A DNA stretch of 64,000 bases from Marinobacterium_D sp050908845. GTDB taxonomy: Bacteria; Pseudomonadota; Gammaproteobacteria; Pseudomonadales; Balneatricaceae. Where the stretch lies: assembly GCF_050908845.1 (NCBI RefSeq), contig NZ_CP194171.1, positions 3,968,001-4,032,000 of the forward strand, read 5' to 3'. Each line of letters opens with the position of its first letter. Positions within the stretch are counted from its first letter, which is position 1. The notes under the pieces were generated by a model, which saw nothing but the letters and a program-made list of their open reading frames with translations, ran no database searches and was not told the DNA's origin. Positions 47,560 to 55,954 of this stretch are shown piece after piece. The position numbers and the translations under genes are program-made.

Positions 47560-48717
47560 ATGGCAAACGCATTAACTCTTGAGGTTCTTCGTAACCTGAT
47601 TGGCTTCGATACCACCAGCGCCAACTCCAATCTCGCGCTGATGGGCTATATCCAGACATTCCTCAAAAATCAGGGTGTCGAAAGCCAGCTGATCTACGAC
47701 CAAGAAGAGAATAAAGCCAACCTTTACGCCACCCTCGGCCCCCAGGATAAACCCGGTGTCATGTTATCCGGCCATACCGACACCGTGCCGGTAACCGGCC
47801 AGAACTGGCATAAAGCCCCCTACGAACTGAGTGAAGAAGACGGTCGCTATTACGGTCGTGGTACCAGCGATATGAAAGGCTTTATCGCGGTAGTTCTGGC
47901 GGCCGTACCCGAGATCGTCAAACGCGATCTGCATACCCCGATCCACCTGGCCTTCTCCTACGATGAGGAGATCGGGTGTGTTGGCGTACGCCGGATGATC
48001 GACATGCTCAAGAAGCATCCTCTGAAACCCGGTATCTGCATCATCGGTGAGCCCACCAGTATGCAGGTCGTAACTGCACACAAAGGCAAGCTGGCAGCCA
48101 GGGTTAAGGTAAAAGGTAAGGAGTGCCACTCCGGCATGGCTCCCTGGGGAGTCAACGCGGTGAACTACGCCGCCCGGCTCATTAACTGGCTCGAACAGCT
48201 GGCACATGACAAACGCGACCAGGGACCTTTCGAACAGGGCTACGACATTCCCTACAGCACCGTACATACCGGCACGGTGCAGGGAGGCACGGCGCTCAAT
48301 ATCGTCCCCAACCAGTGTTCCTTCCTGTTCGAAATCAGAAATATCGCTGCCGATGATCCTCACGCCATGATGGCGGACTTTAAAGCCTATGCCGACACGC
48401 TGATTGCCGAGATGCGCGAGATCGATCAGACGTGTGACATCGATATCGACATCACCACTGAATACCCGGGCCTGAGCACCGCAGACGACGCCGAAGTTGT
48501 CGCCTTCGTGCGCGGCCTGACCGAGGAAAACGAGCCGGGCAGCATCAACTTTGGCACAGAGGGCGGCTTATTCAGCCGGGTTCTGGGTATACCCACAGTG
48601 GTTTGCGGTCCCGGCAGCATGGACCAGGGCCATAAACCCGACGAGTTTATCCATGGGAGCCAGCTACAGAGCTGTGAGCTCTTTATGGAGAAGCTGATAC
48701 ATCAGCTAACGGCGTAG
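47560..48717 (+). CDS. argE: ArgE-like M20 family deacetylase
   Basis: A 385-residue metallo-aminoacylase. Zinc-site segments are present: SGHTDTVPV (His and catalytic Asp), RGTSDMKGF (bridging Asp), YDEEIGC (general base Glu), IGEPTS, and a C-terminal GHKPDEF with the last His. It matches acetylornithine deacetylase in length and motifs. In its place among catabolic genes it could also remove acyl groups from another N-acyl amino compound, so argE is a family label rather than a proven pathway role. Confidence 0.8.
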   Translation: MANALTLEVLRNLIGFDTTSANSNLALMGYIQTFLKNQGVESQLIYDQEENKANLYATLGPQDKPGVMLSGHTDTVPVTGQNWHKAPYELSEEDGRYYGRGTSDMKGFIAVVLAAVPEIVKRDLHTPIHLAFSYDEEIGCVGVRRMIDMLKKHPLKPGICIIGEPTSMQVVTAHKGKLAARVKVKGKECHSGMAPWGVNAVNYAARLINWLEQLAHDKRDQGPFEQGYDIPYSTVHTGTVQGGTALNIVPNQCSFLFEIRNIAADDPHAMMADFKAYADTLIAEMREIDQTCDIDIDITTEYPGLSTADDAEVVAFVRGLTEENEPGSINFGTEGGLFSRVLGIPTVVCGPGSMDQGHKPDEFIHGSQLQSCELFMEKLIHQLTA

Positions 48718-48835
48718 CTACCGGAAGGTAAATGCTTCGGCCTGCGGCGGGGACTGAGACACTCAATGCCCACGCAGACCAAAACGTTTGTCATCCACCT
48801 GAAAGCTACACTATAAAAACTAATCAGGAGCAAAT

Positions 48836-50257
48836 ATGTCTGACTCCCAATCACTAACCGCAGATTCATCCTGTAAGGTCGAGAGCAAGAAAGGCTTCAG
48901 TAAAGTACTGGGCCTGGGCTCACTACTTGCTGTTGCCGTCGGTCTGGTCGTCTCCCAGGGCGTCATGGTCCTAATGCTGCAGGGCGCCGGTATCGCCGGA
49001 CTTGGCTTTATCATCCCGCTCGCCATCGGCTTCCTGCTCGCCCTGACCTACGTTTTCTCCTTCTCCGAACTCTCCCTGATGATCCCCCGGGCCGGCAGCC
49101 TCAGCAGCTATACCGAGGTATCCATCGGCCACTTCCCGGCCATACTCGCCGTGTTTTCTGGCTACGTTGTGGTCGCCATGTTTGCACTCTCCGCCGAGCT
49201 GCTGCTGGTCGACTTCATCATTGAGAAGATCTACCCCGGACTGTTCCCGCCGATGACACTGGGCTTTGGTCTGCTCGGCGTGTTCACCGTGCTCAACCTG
49301 ATGGGTATCGACATCTTTGCCAAGCTCCAGTCCGCTCTGGCGTTCATTATGGTGGTGGTACTGCTGATGCTGGGCCTCAGCGCCGTGGGCGGCTTCGCCA
49401 ACCCGCACCCGGCCGGTATCGAACTGACCGCCGACTGGAACCCGCTGGGCGCCGGTGTGATTTCGCTGGTGGCTCTGGCCATCTGGGGCTATGTAGGTGC
49501 AGAGTTCGTCTGCCCGCTGGTTGAAGACGCGAAGAACCCCGAGCGCAACATCCCGCGTTCCATGATCATCGGCGTCAGCATCATTTTCGTCACCATCGCG
49601 ATCTACTGCCTGGGTGCGCTGTTCTACATCCCGGCCGACCAGCTCGCCTCCTCCCCGCTGCCGCACTACGATTTCGCCAAGGCGGTGTTCGGTGACGCCG
49701 GCTTGATCTTCCTTGCAGTAGCCGCGATTACCGCCACCTGCAGTACCGTTAACACCTCGCTTGCCGCCATTCCCCGCATGCTTTACGGCATGGCACAGAA
49801 CGGTCAGGCGTTTCCGCAGCTGAAGAAGTGTCTGCCCGGTACCAACACCCCCTGGGTAGCGGTGCTCTTCGTTGCAGCAATCACCGGCCTGCCAATGATC
49901 TTCATGGGTGATAATCCGGACGCTATCGGGCTGCTGCTGATCTCCGCCGCGATCGCCTGGCTGATCGCCTACATCATCACGCACATCAACGTTATGGTGC
50001 TGCGCAAGCGTTACCCGGATCTGAAGCGCCCGTACAAAACGCCCTTCTACCCGCTGCCGCAGATTCTTGGCATCGCCGGTATGGTCTATGCGATCTACTA
50101 TGCCTCGCCGGCGCCGGAACTCAGCGGCCAGATCTTTGGCGCAGCCGGTATCGTTCTCGCCATCGTCTCAGTTATCGCGGTTTTCTGGGTAAAACTGGTG
50201 ATGAAGAAACCACTGTTCAAAGCCGAGCCGATAGAGAAAGCGTTGAACGCAGAGTAA
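48836..50257 (+). CDS. APC superfamily amino acid permease
   Basis: A 473-residue membrane transporter with about 12 hydrophobic helices. The first ones carry GLGSLLAVAVGLVVSQGVM and the Gly-rich unwound helix; WGYVGAEFVCPLVEDAKNPERNIPRS is the typical APC loop after helix 6. It imports an amino acid or amine in symport or exchange. AGGAG precedes the ATG. It ends in a strong terminator. Confidence 0.87.
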   Translation: MSDSQSLTADSSCKVESKKGFSKVLGLGSLLAVAVGLVVSQGVMVLMLQGAGIAGLGFIIPLAIGFLLALTYVFSFSELSLMIPRAGSLSSYTEVSIGHFPAILAVFSGYVVVAMFALSAELLLVDFIIEKIYPGLFPPMTLGFGLLGVFTVLNLMGIDIFAKLQSALAFIMVVVLLMLGLSAVGGFANPHPAGIELTADWNPLGAGVISLVALAIWGYVGAEFVCPLVEDAKNPERNIPRSMIIGVSIIFVTIAIYCLGALFYIPADQLASSPLPHYDFAKAVFGDAGLIFLAVAAITATCSTVNTSLAAIPRMLYGMAQNGQAFPQLKKCLPGTNTPWVAVLFVAAITGLPMIFMGDNPDAIGLLLISAAIAWLIAYIITHINVMVLRKRYPDLKRPYKTPFYPLPQILGIAGMVYAIYYASPAPELSGQIFGAAGIVLAIVSVIAVFWVKLVMKKPLFKAEPIEKALNAE

Positions 50258-50291
50258 GCCTTACAGGCGCTCAGCGCTTAAAGGCTAAAAC

Positions 50292-50335
50292 CTGGCCCCC
50301 GCACGCCCCGCCGCGTGCGGGGGCTTTCTCGTTAT
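50292..50335 (+). terminator. Rho-independent terminator of the permease gene
   Basis: An 11-bp stem GCCCCCGCACG (50294-50304) / CGTGCGGGGGC (50313-50323) with an 8-nt loop is followed by TTTCTCGTT. Confidence 0.8.
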
Positions 50336-50485
50336 GGGGCTAGAATGAAAGAAGCAGCACCAGAGCTCTGCATCACTTTTACTAATCCTGTATCGAGGAA
50401 AATAATATTTTATCAATACCCCTGGCCCCGATAAGGTTGGAGGGGTCAAACAGCTAAGAATAGAAATTCAGGAGTACTCTCGAAA

Positions 50486-51880
50486 ATGCCCAACAAGCAA
50501 ACAACCGATATGCAGCAGGTGTGGCAGCAGGACAGAGACCACTACATCCATCCCTGGACAGATTTCTCCACCTTCAAAGAAGAGGGTTCCCTGGTACTCG
50601 CCGACAGTGACAATGTGCACGTCAAAGATGGCGAAGGCCGCGAATACCTGGACGGTATCGGTGGGCTTTGGTGCGTAAACATCGGCTATGCCCGTGAAGA
50701 GATGGCGCAGGCGATCGCAGACCAGATCCGCCAGATCCCCTATTACTCTTGCTTCGGTCACCACACGACTGTGCCTGCAGCGCAGCTGGCTGCCAAACTG
50801 GCAGAGCTGGCGCCGGGCAACCTGAACCACGTGTTTTACGGCTGCGGCGGTTCCGTCGCCAACGATACCGCGGTACGTATCATCCACTTCTACTTCAACC
50901 AGCTCGGTAAGAAGAGCAAGAAGAAGATCATTTCACGCATCGATGGCTACCACGGCAGCACCTACATGGCGATGTCGATCACCGGCGTGAAATTCGACCA
51001 CATCGGCTTCGATATCGAAGAGCAGCTGGTGTCGCACATCTCCTGCCCTAACCCCTACCGTCGTCCGGCAGGCCAGAGCATCGAAGAGTTCTGTGACGAG
51101 AAAGTACAGGAACTGGAAGACAAGATCCTGGAACTGGGTCCTGACAACGTGGCTGCCTTCTTCGCCGAGCCGATCATGGGTGCCGGTGGCGTTATCGTTC
51201 CGCCCGAGGGTTACCACAAGAAAACCCTCGATGTGTGCCGCAAGTATGGCGTGCTGTACGTCTCCGACGAGGTTGTCACCGCCTTCGGCCGCCTGGGCCA
51301 CATGTTCGCCTCCGAAGACGAGTTTGGCATCGTGCCGGACATCATCACCTGCGCCAAGGGCCTGACCTCCGGCTACCTGCCGCTGGGTGCCACAATCCTG
51401 TCTGACGAGATCTACGACGTCATCAGCAAGCCCCAGGCGGACGGCGCCCTGTTCACCCACGGCTTCACCTACTCCGGCCACCCGGTCAGCTGTGCGGCTG
51501 GCGTGAAGAATATCGAGATCATGGAACGCGAGAACCTCTGCGGCCATGTGAAGGATATGGGTCAGTACTTCGAAGACCAGGTGAAAACCCTGATCGATCT
51601 GCCGATCGTCGGTGATGTGCGCGGTCGCAAGTTCATGATGTGCATCGAGAACGTGGCGAACAAAGAGACCAAGGAACTGATCAACCCGGACGCCAAGGTC
51701 GGTAACCGTATCGCCGACCACTGCCAGGCGCGCGGTCTGATCGTACGTCCGCTGGCTCACATGAACGTGCTCTCTCCGCCGCTGACCCTGAGCAAAGAGA
51801 ACATCGACTTCCTGGTCGCCACCCTGCGCGAAAGCATCGAAGCGACCATGGAAGATCTGAAAGCCGAAGGCTTTATCTAA
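50486..51880 (+). CDS. Class III (omega) aminotransferase
   Basis: A 464-residue PLP enzyme. It has HPWTDF near the start, YHGSTYMAMSITG, EPIMGAGGV, SDEVVTAFGRLG, and Lys291 in CAKGLTSGY as PLP lysine. The motif normally written GSEAND is GSVAND here (Gly122-Ser-Val124), which marks a subgroup. Related enzymes transaminate taurine, beta-alanine, polyamines or other omega-amines with pyruvate; the donor here is unknown. It has its own leader and a strong terminator, so it is likely a separate transcript from the permease. Confidence 0.85.
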   Translation: MPNKQTTDMQQVWQQDRDHYIHPWTDFSTFKEEGSLVLADSDNVHVKDGEGREYLDGIGGLWCVNIGYAREEMAQAIADQIRQIPYYSCFGHHTTVPAAQLAAKLAELAPGNLNHVFYGCGGSVANDTAVRIIHFYFNQLGKKSKKKIISRIDGYHGSTYMAMSITGVKFDHIGFDIEEQLVSHISCPNPYRRPAGQSIEEFCDEKVQELEDKILELGPDNVAAFFAEPIMGAGGVIVPPEGYHKKTLDVCRKYGVLYVSDEVVTAFGRLGHMFASEDEFGIVPDIITCAKGLTSGYLPLGATILSDEIYDVISKPQADGALFTHGFTYSGHPVSCAAGVKNIEIMERENLCGHVKDMGQYFEDQVKTLIDLPIVGDVRGRKFMMCIENVANKETKELINPDAKVGNRIADHCQARGLIVRPLAHMNVLSPPLTLSKENIDFLVATLRESIEATMEDLKAEGFI

Positions 51881-51904
51881 TCACTCCCTGTCAGTGACGC
51901 TTAT

Positions 51905-51935
51905 CGAGGAGCCTTCGGGCTCCTCTTTTTTTGTC
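51905..51935 (+). terminator. Rho-independent terminator of the aminotransferase gene
   Basis: The stem GAGGAGCC / GGCTCCTC with the stable TTCG tetraloop is followed by T7 (51926-51932). Confidence 0.93.
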
Positions 51936-52132
51936 TGCCCCCTATTCAGCAGGAGCAGCGCCCCCGCCGAGATCCCCCCACCTCACCTCAAGATATTCAC
52001 TGAACCTGACACAGCTTTGATTCGCGGCAGCAAACCACTGATGAAGCCCTATCCCTGGGACGCGAGCGCTTGAGCAATGCCGCTTCTCGAGCCATGCTAA
52101 AGGCACCTAAGGCTCAATACAGGGACCACGTC

Positions 52133-52363
52133 ATGAGCAAATCGATCAAGGTTGTTGTGAAGCACAAGAGCGACGCAGCAGAAGACCCGGAACTGACAGC
52201 CAAACACGATGAAGCGCTGCACTTTGTGCAAGGGCTGCGCAAGAAGGGGGACAACGTCAAGGTTATGGTGGACAAGCTTAACGAGCACGGCCATTTAAGA
52301 CCCGACGGCGAGCCCTGGGATTACGACAGCCTGAACAGTTTTATTCACGACGAGAAGATTTGA
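52133..52363 (+). CDS. Small hypothetical protein with a resolvase-HTH-like segment (76 aa)
   Basis: No named family is recognised. The first 25 residues are Lys-rich. The rest, FVQGLRKKGDNVKVMVDKLNE followed by GHLRPDGEPWDYDSLNSFIH, resembles the helix-turn-helix of recombinase/resolvase domains (LN-x-G-x-x-x-G-x-x-W). It may therefore bind DNA, but it has no catalytic part. An ATG 21 codons upstream is open; the chosen one follows a weak GGGAC ribosome site. A hairpin AAGCCGCT/AGCGGCTT (52388-52423) follows the stop. Confidence 0.5.
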   Translation: MSKSIKVVVKHKSDAAEDPELTAKHDEALHFVQGLRKKGDNVKVMVDKLNEHGHLRPDGEPWDYDSLNSFIHDEKI

Positions 52364-53007
52364 CAGGTTCGCAGCAGTCAATCCGGCAAGCCGCTCTGCT
52401 GCCGTGTTGTTAGCGAGCGGCTTCTTCAAACACCCCGGGAATGGATAGCCCGCTCCTGCCTCTGTGATGTTCATAAGCGGACCGGCTGCTGAGCCTCAGC
52501 TGTTTATTTCGATACACATATCACTTAGAACCTCAGGTTGTTTCCCGCACCGGGACTTCTCCGATCTCTACTGCACAGATGTAACACTGATCGAGCACAG
52601 TATTCCGACAGACATATACAAGACTCGCTGTTACACTCGAGAACAGGAACCTTCCTTCCGGAGGCAGCAATGGATCGCTGGCCCAAAGGACTATAACCAT
52701 AACCGGCAGGCCCCTTCTCTTGGCAAGGGTGATCTCCCGCCGGATAGCTCCGGAAACGCCCCTGTTGTCTCAGCACAACTTGTATCAGCAAAACGTAAAT
52801 CTGAACCTCGCCGTTACCAGGCGGTGTCGGGTTAACCCGTTATTTGTCTTAATCGCGCAGACGGCAGCAGCACAGTCCACCTGTAGCCTGTTGATGTCCG
52901 CGTAAAAGGCGAGTTTCACTTCGATCAACCGAGTCACATGCATGGGCTGTCGGCGCTGCCGAACACCGCTACCCCACGCATACCACCAGTAATCGATAGG
53001 AGTCGTT
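52364..53007. other. Gene-poor spacer before the PHB depolymerase gene
   Basis: This 640-bp stretch holds no open frame with plausible protein composition on either strand. It contains a hairpin at 52388-52423 after the small gene, and an AGGAG ribosome site belonging to the next gene at its right end. I saw no tRNA, repeat array or mobile-element end. Confidence 0.5.
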
Positions 53008-54120
53008 ATGCCGAGCTCAACAAAAACAACCACTGCGCCGCGGCTGGAAGGATTTGGTGCCGACCTGTCGCAAAGCTCGATCTCCGGATTGTCATCCGGA
53101 GCCTTCATGACAGTACAGATGCACCTGGCGCATTCATCCCGATTTGTTGGCGCCGGCATCATCGCCGGTGGACCTTTCCGCTGTGCAGAATCGTTCCGGG
53201 CCGCGGCGATGATCGCCGAGGATGCCTTTACGCTGAATGCACTGTACACCTGCATGAACCCGCTGATCCCGCAAACCGGCCCCAACCCCGACAAGCTGGT
53301 ACAGGTCGCACGTGAGACGGCAGATGCAGGCCTGATCGACGATCTGAAACACCTCTCCAAAAACAGGATCTACATCTTCACCGGTTCGGAGGATAAAGTG
53401 GTCCAGTCCGATGTGGTCAATACCACGCGAGAGTTCTACAAACGGCTGGGCGTTCCGGTCAAAAACATACGCTATGTGGACGATATCCCCGCCGGTCATT
53501 CGATCATCACCGATAACCCGGAGGACAGCGCACTCTCACTGAATCAGCCGCCGTACATCAACAACGGCGGCTTTATGCAGTCCTGGGACATTCTCAGCCA
53601 TATCTACGGTGATCTGGAAGATCCGTCGGAACAGCTGTCCGGCAGTATTGTGCGGTTCGACCAGAGCGAGTTTTTCGATCCCGACAATCGGCAGCAGGAC
53701 CGGGAGCGGGCCAGCATGAGCGACTTTGCCTATGCCTATATTCCCAAAGCGGTCGCCGAGGGCGCGAAATGCCGGGTGCATATCGCGCTGCATGGCTGCA
53801 AGCAGGGTTACAACTACATCAACTATGTGAACGGCAAACCGGACTATCAAAACTCGCCCCCCTACGGTAATCGCTACTTCACCACCACCGGTTACAACCA
53901 GATCGCCGACAGCAACAACCTGATCATTCTCTACCCCCAGGCGCAGGGCGCCGATGGTAACGGTGTTCAGAACCCGGATGGCTGCTGGGACTGGTGGGGC
54001 TATACCAGCGAAGATCCGCAGAATCCGGATTATTACTCCCAAAATGCGATCCAGATAAAGGCAATAAACAGGATGCTCGAACGTTTGGGCGAAAAGCGCG
54101 CGACCAAGCCAGCGGCCTGA
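53008..54120 (+). CDS. Intracellular polyhydroxybutyrate depolymerase with type II catalytic domain
   Basis: A 370-residue PHB depolymerase-type esterase without a signal peptide. The nucleophile Ser29 lies in the lipase box Gly-Leu-Ser-Ser-Gly (27-31), then Asp129 in GSEDKVV and His164 in PAGHS. The oxyanion-hole His262 (ALHGC) comes after them. This circular order is that of type II catalytic domains. NPDGCWDWWGY and a final helical end complete the fold. Lack of a signal peptide and a downstream phasin gene point to mobilising intracellular PHB granules. Confidence 0.85.
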   Translation: MPSSTKTTTAPRLEGFGADLSQSSISGLSSGAFMTVQMHLAHSSRFVGAGIIAGGPFRCAESFRAAAMIAEDAFTLNALYTCMNPLIPQTGPNPDKLVQVARETADAGLIDDLKHLSKNRIYIFTGSEDKVVQSDVVNTTREFYKRLGVPVKNIRYVDDIPAGHSIITDNPEDSALSLNQPPYINNGGFMQSWDILSHIYGDLEDPSEQLSGSIVRFDQSEFFDPDNRQQDRERASMSDFAYAYIPKAVAEGAKCRVHIALHGCKQGYNYINYVNGKPDYQNSPPYGNRYFTTTGYNQIADSNNLIILYPQAQGADGNGVQNPDGCWDWWGYTSEDPQNPDYYSQNAIQIKAINRMLERLGEKRATKPAA

Positions 54121-54151
54121 AGACACAGACTCCAGTCAAGGGATTACAACA

Positions 54152-54697
54152 ATGAAGCTACCTCGAACCATACCGCATGATCCTGACCTGAAACTCTCGC
54201 CTCAGGCCCTGTTCGTCAATTCAGCGGCGGCGATGTCGAATCGCACCAGCCAACTGCAAACGCTGGTCAATAACAGCCTGAACCTGCAAAGCACCAGCCT
54301 GAGCCGCGGCATGCCGTTCTTTATGTCACTGGCAAAAGGTGAGCCCGATACCCTGTCCGAGCTATTCCAGCTGCAACAGGCCATCGCCGGCCGCTTCATG
54401 GAGCAGAACGAGCAGTGGATGCAGGGCGCCAATCAGATCGCCAACGAAGCAAGCCAGCTCAAAAAGGCCAACACCCTGTCCAAATACATGGAGCAGCAGT
54501 GCGATCTGGTTGGCCAGTGGATATCGCTGATGACGATCCAGTCAACCAACCTGGCCTCACAGCTGGAGAACATCCAGGTGGATCTGGCCTACTGGATCTC
54601 GCAGAAAACAGAGGCCCAGGCAAGTTTGGCTGCCAAAGCAGACCAGATTGACAACACCGAGATACCTACCCTGACAGAGCGAGCCGATCAGGACTGA
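54152..54697 (+). CDS. Phasin family granule-associated protein
   Basis: A 181-residue, helix-rich protein with the composition of phasins: many Gln, Asn, Ala and Leu, no Cys-rich motif, and amphipathic segments such as LFQLQQAIAGRFMEQNEQW. Phasins coat PHB granules and control their size. The call rests on composition, length and its location 31 bp after the depolymerase rather than on a strict motif. The last 25 residues are acidic and probably disordered. Confidence 0.65.
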   Translation: MKLPRTIPHDPDLKLSPQALFVNSAAAMSNRTSQLQTLVNNSLNLQSTSLSRGMPFFMSLAKGEPDTLSELFQLQQAIAGRFMEQNEQWMQGANQIANEASQLKKANTLSKYMEQQCDLVGQWISLMTIQSTNLASQLENIQVDLAYWISQKTEAQASLAAKADQIDNTEIPTLTERADQD

Positions 54698-54937
54698 TCC
54701 GGCAGAAACGCCTCCAGCCACCCTTTTGCAGCAACCGACAGCGGCGAAGGGGTGGCCTTTAATTGGTGAAAAGTGTCGGTAAACCAACGACATAAACAGA
54801 AGCCGGTTGGAGTAAATGTCGGGGGCAGGTCAAGGACGCATCAGTTAGACTGAACCCAAAGTGTGAGACAATTGGCGTTGCTTCGCTAAGGTGACTTCAT
54901 AGCCACCTGCCTTTTCAATCTGATTTCTGATGTGTGT

Positions 54938-55543
54938 ATGCGGAAAAGTTTTTTACTCCTGGCGTCCTCTCTCTTGCTGGCTTCCTGTGCCAGTTCACCG
55001 CCCTCCAACGTGGAAAACGCGTGCAGAATCTTTCGCGAGAAGCCCGACTGGTTCGATGCATCCCTGGATGCTGAACAGAAATACGGATTACCGATCCAGG
55101 TACAGCTGGCGATTATGCGGCAGGAATCAAGTTTTAGGCATGATGCCGCCCCGCCAAGAGATACTTTTCTGGGCATCCCGATGTGGTGGCGTGTGTCCAG
55201 CGCCTACGGCTATGCTCAGGTGAAGGACGGTACCTGGGATTGGTACAAGGATAAGACGGGCAACTGGGGAGCCGACCGTGATGATTACGATGATGCCGTC
55301 GATTTCATGGGGTGGTATGCCGACCTGTCTCAACGCACCCTGGGCATCTCCAAATGGGACGCATACAACCAGTATCTGGCGTACCACGAAGGACATGGAG
55401 GCTGGAAACGGAAAACCTACAACCGCAAGGGCTGGCTGGTCAGGGTCGCCAGGAACGTTGATGCGAACGCCCGGATGTATGGAGAGCAGCTCAGAGGCTG
55501 CAGGGATAGCCTGGGATCGTCCCCCTGGTGGTGGCCTTTTTAA
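54938..55543 (+). CDS. SLT-domain lipoprotein (putative lytic transglycosylase)
   Basis: A 201-residue lipoprotein. The signal peptide ends in lipobox Leu-Ala-Ser-Cys (Cys17). A lysozyme-like SLT fold follows, with the Glu of IMRQESSFRHDA as catalytic candidate, then SAYGYAQVKDGTWDWY and YLAYHEGHGG. These match a group of small transglycosylase SLT-domain proteins. It should act on murein from the outer membrane. An ATG two codons upstream is an equal alternative start. Confidence 0.82.
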   Translation: MRKSFLLLASSLLLASCASSPPSNVENACRIFREKPDWFDASLDAEQKYGLPIQVQLAIMRQESSFRHDAAPPRDTFLGIPMWWRVSSAYGYAQVKDGTWDWYKDKTGNWGADRDDYDDAVDFMGWYADLSQRTLGISKWDAYNQYLAYHEGHGGWKRKTYNRKGWLVRVARNVDANARMYGEQLRGCRDSLGSSPWWWPF

Positions 55544-55954
55544 ACGCCTGGATATGAGAGCTGCAAGTGCCAGCTATCGCTACCAAACGGGCAGCCGTCC
55601 TCTGATAGTAAAGAATCTTCTTCACGCACTTTACTGACGTAACAGGATCGAACTGAAATCCTTAAAGCGGACATTCGGTAGAATCTGCCTCAACCGCCGC
55701 TACAGCAAATAGCGGACATTATAAAATTTTGCTCTGCTCCTAATCTGGGATTTGAAAAATAATGCCCCCTTTAAGCTGACAGGGCTTAAATAATAGATGC
55801 ATTTTCTCATTCACGGCACCGTAATTTAACTGAAGGATTTCCGTCAGAATATTGTATCCACCCTTAAACGTAACTGAAATTTTAAGTCACTGAGTCAGTC
55901 ATATAACTTGTATAGACTTCTTCCAAATTAATTTTCAAATCTAAAGGAAGAAGT
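55544..55954. other. Regulatory spacer upstream of phnD
   Basis: There is no gene in these 410 bp, which are more A/T-rich than the flanks. A 10-bp direct repeat AGCGGACATT occurs at 55666-55675 and 55711-55720. Two related elements resembling Pho boxes lie near the right end. AAAGGAAG at the end is the phnD ribosome site. Confidence 0.5.
55841..55913 (+). promoter_or_regulatory. Two candidate Pho-box-like elements before phnD
   Basis: CCGTCAGAATATTGTAT (55841-55857) and CAGTCATATAACTTGTAT (55896-55913) share the pattern GTCA-x-A-T-A...TTGTAT. The second keeps most of the first half of the PhoB consensus CTGTCAT(A/T)A(A/T)CTGTCA(C/T); the second half is poor. PhoB control of phosphonate genes is well established, which makes this plausible but unproven. 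Confidence 0.4.

Noticed and set aside
52464..52835. 123-codon plus-strand open frame before the PHB depolymerase
   Set aside because: Mixed, unstructured composition with no motif, no good ribosome site and competing frames on the other strand.
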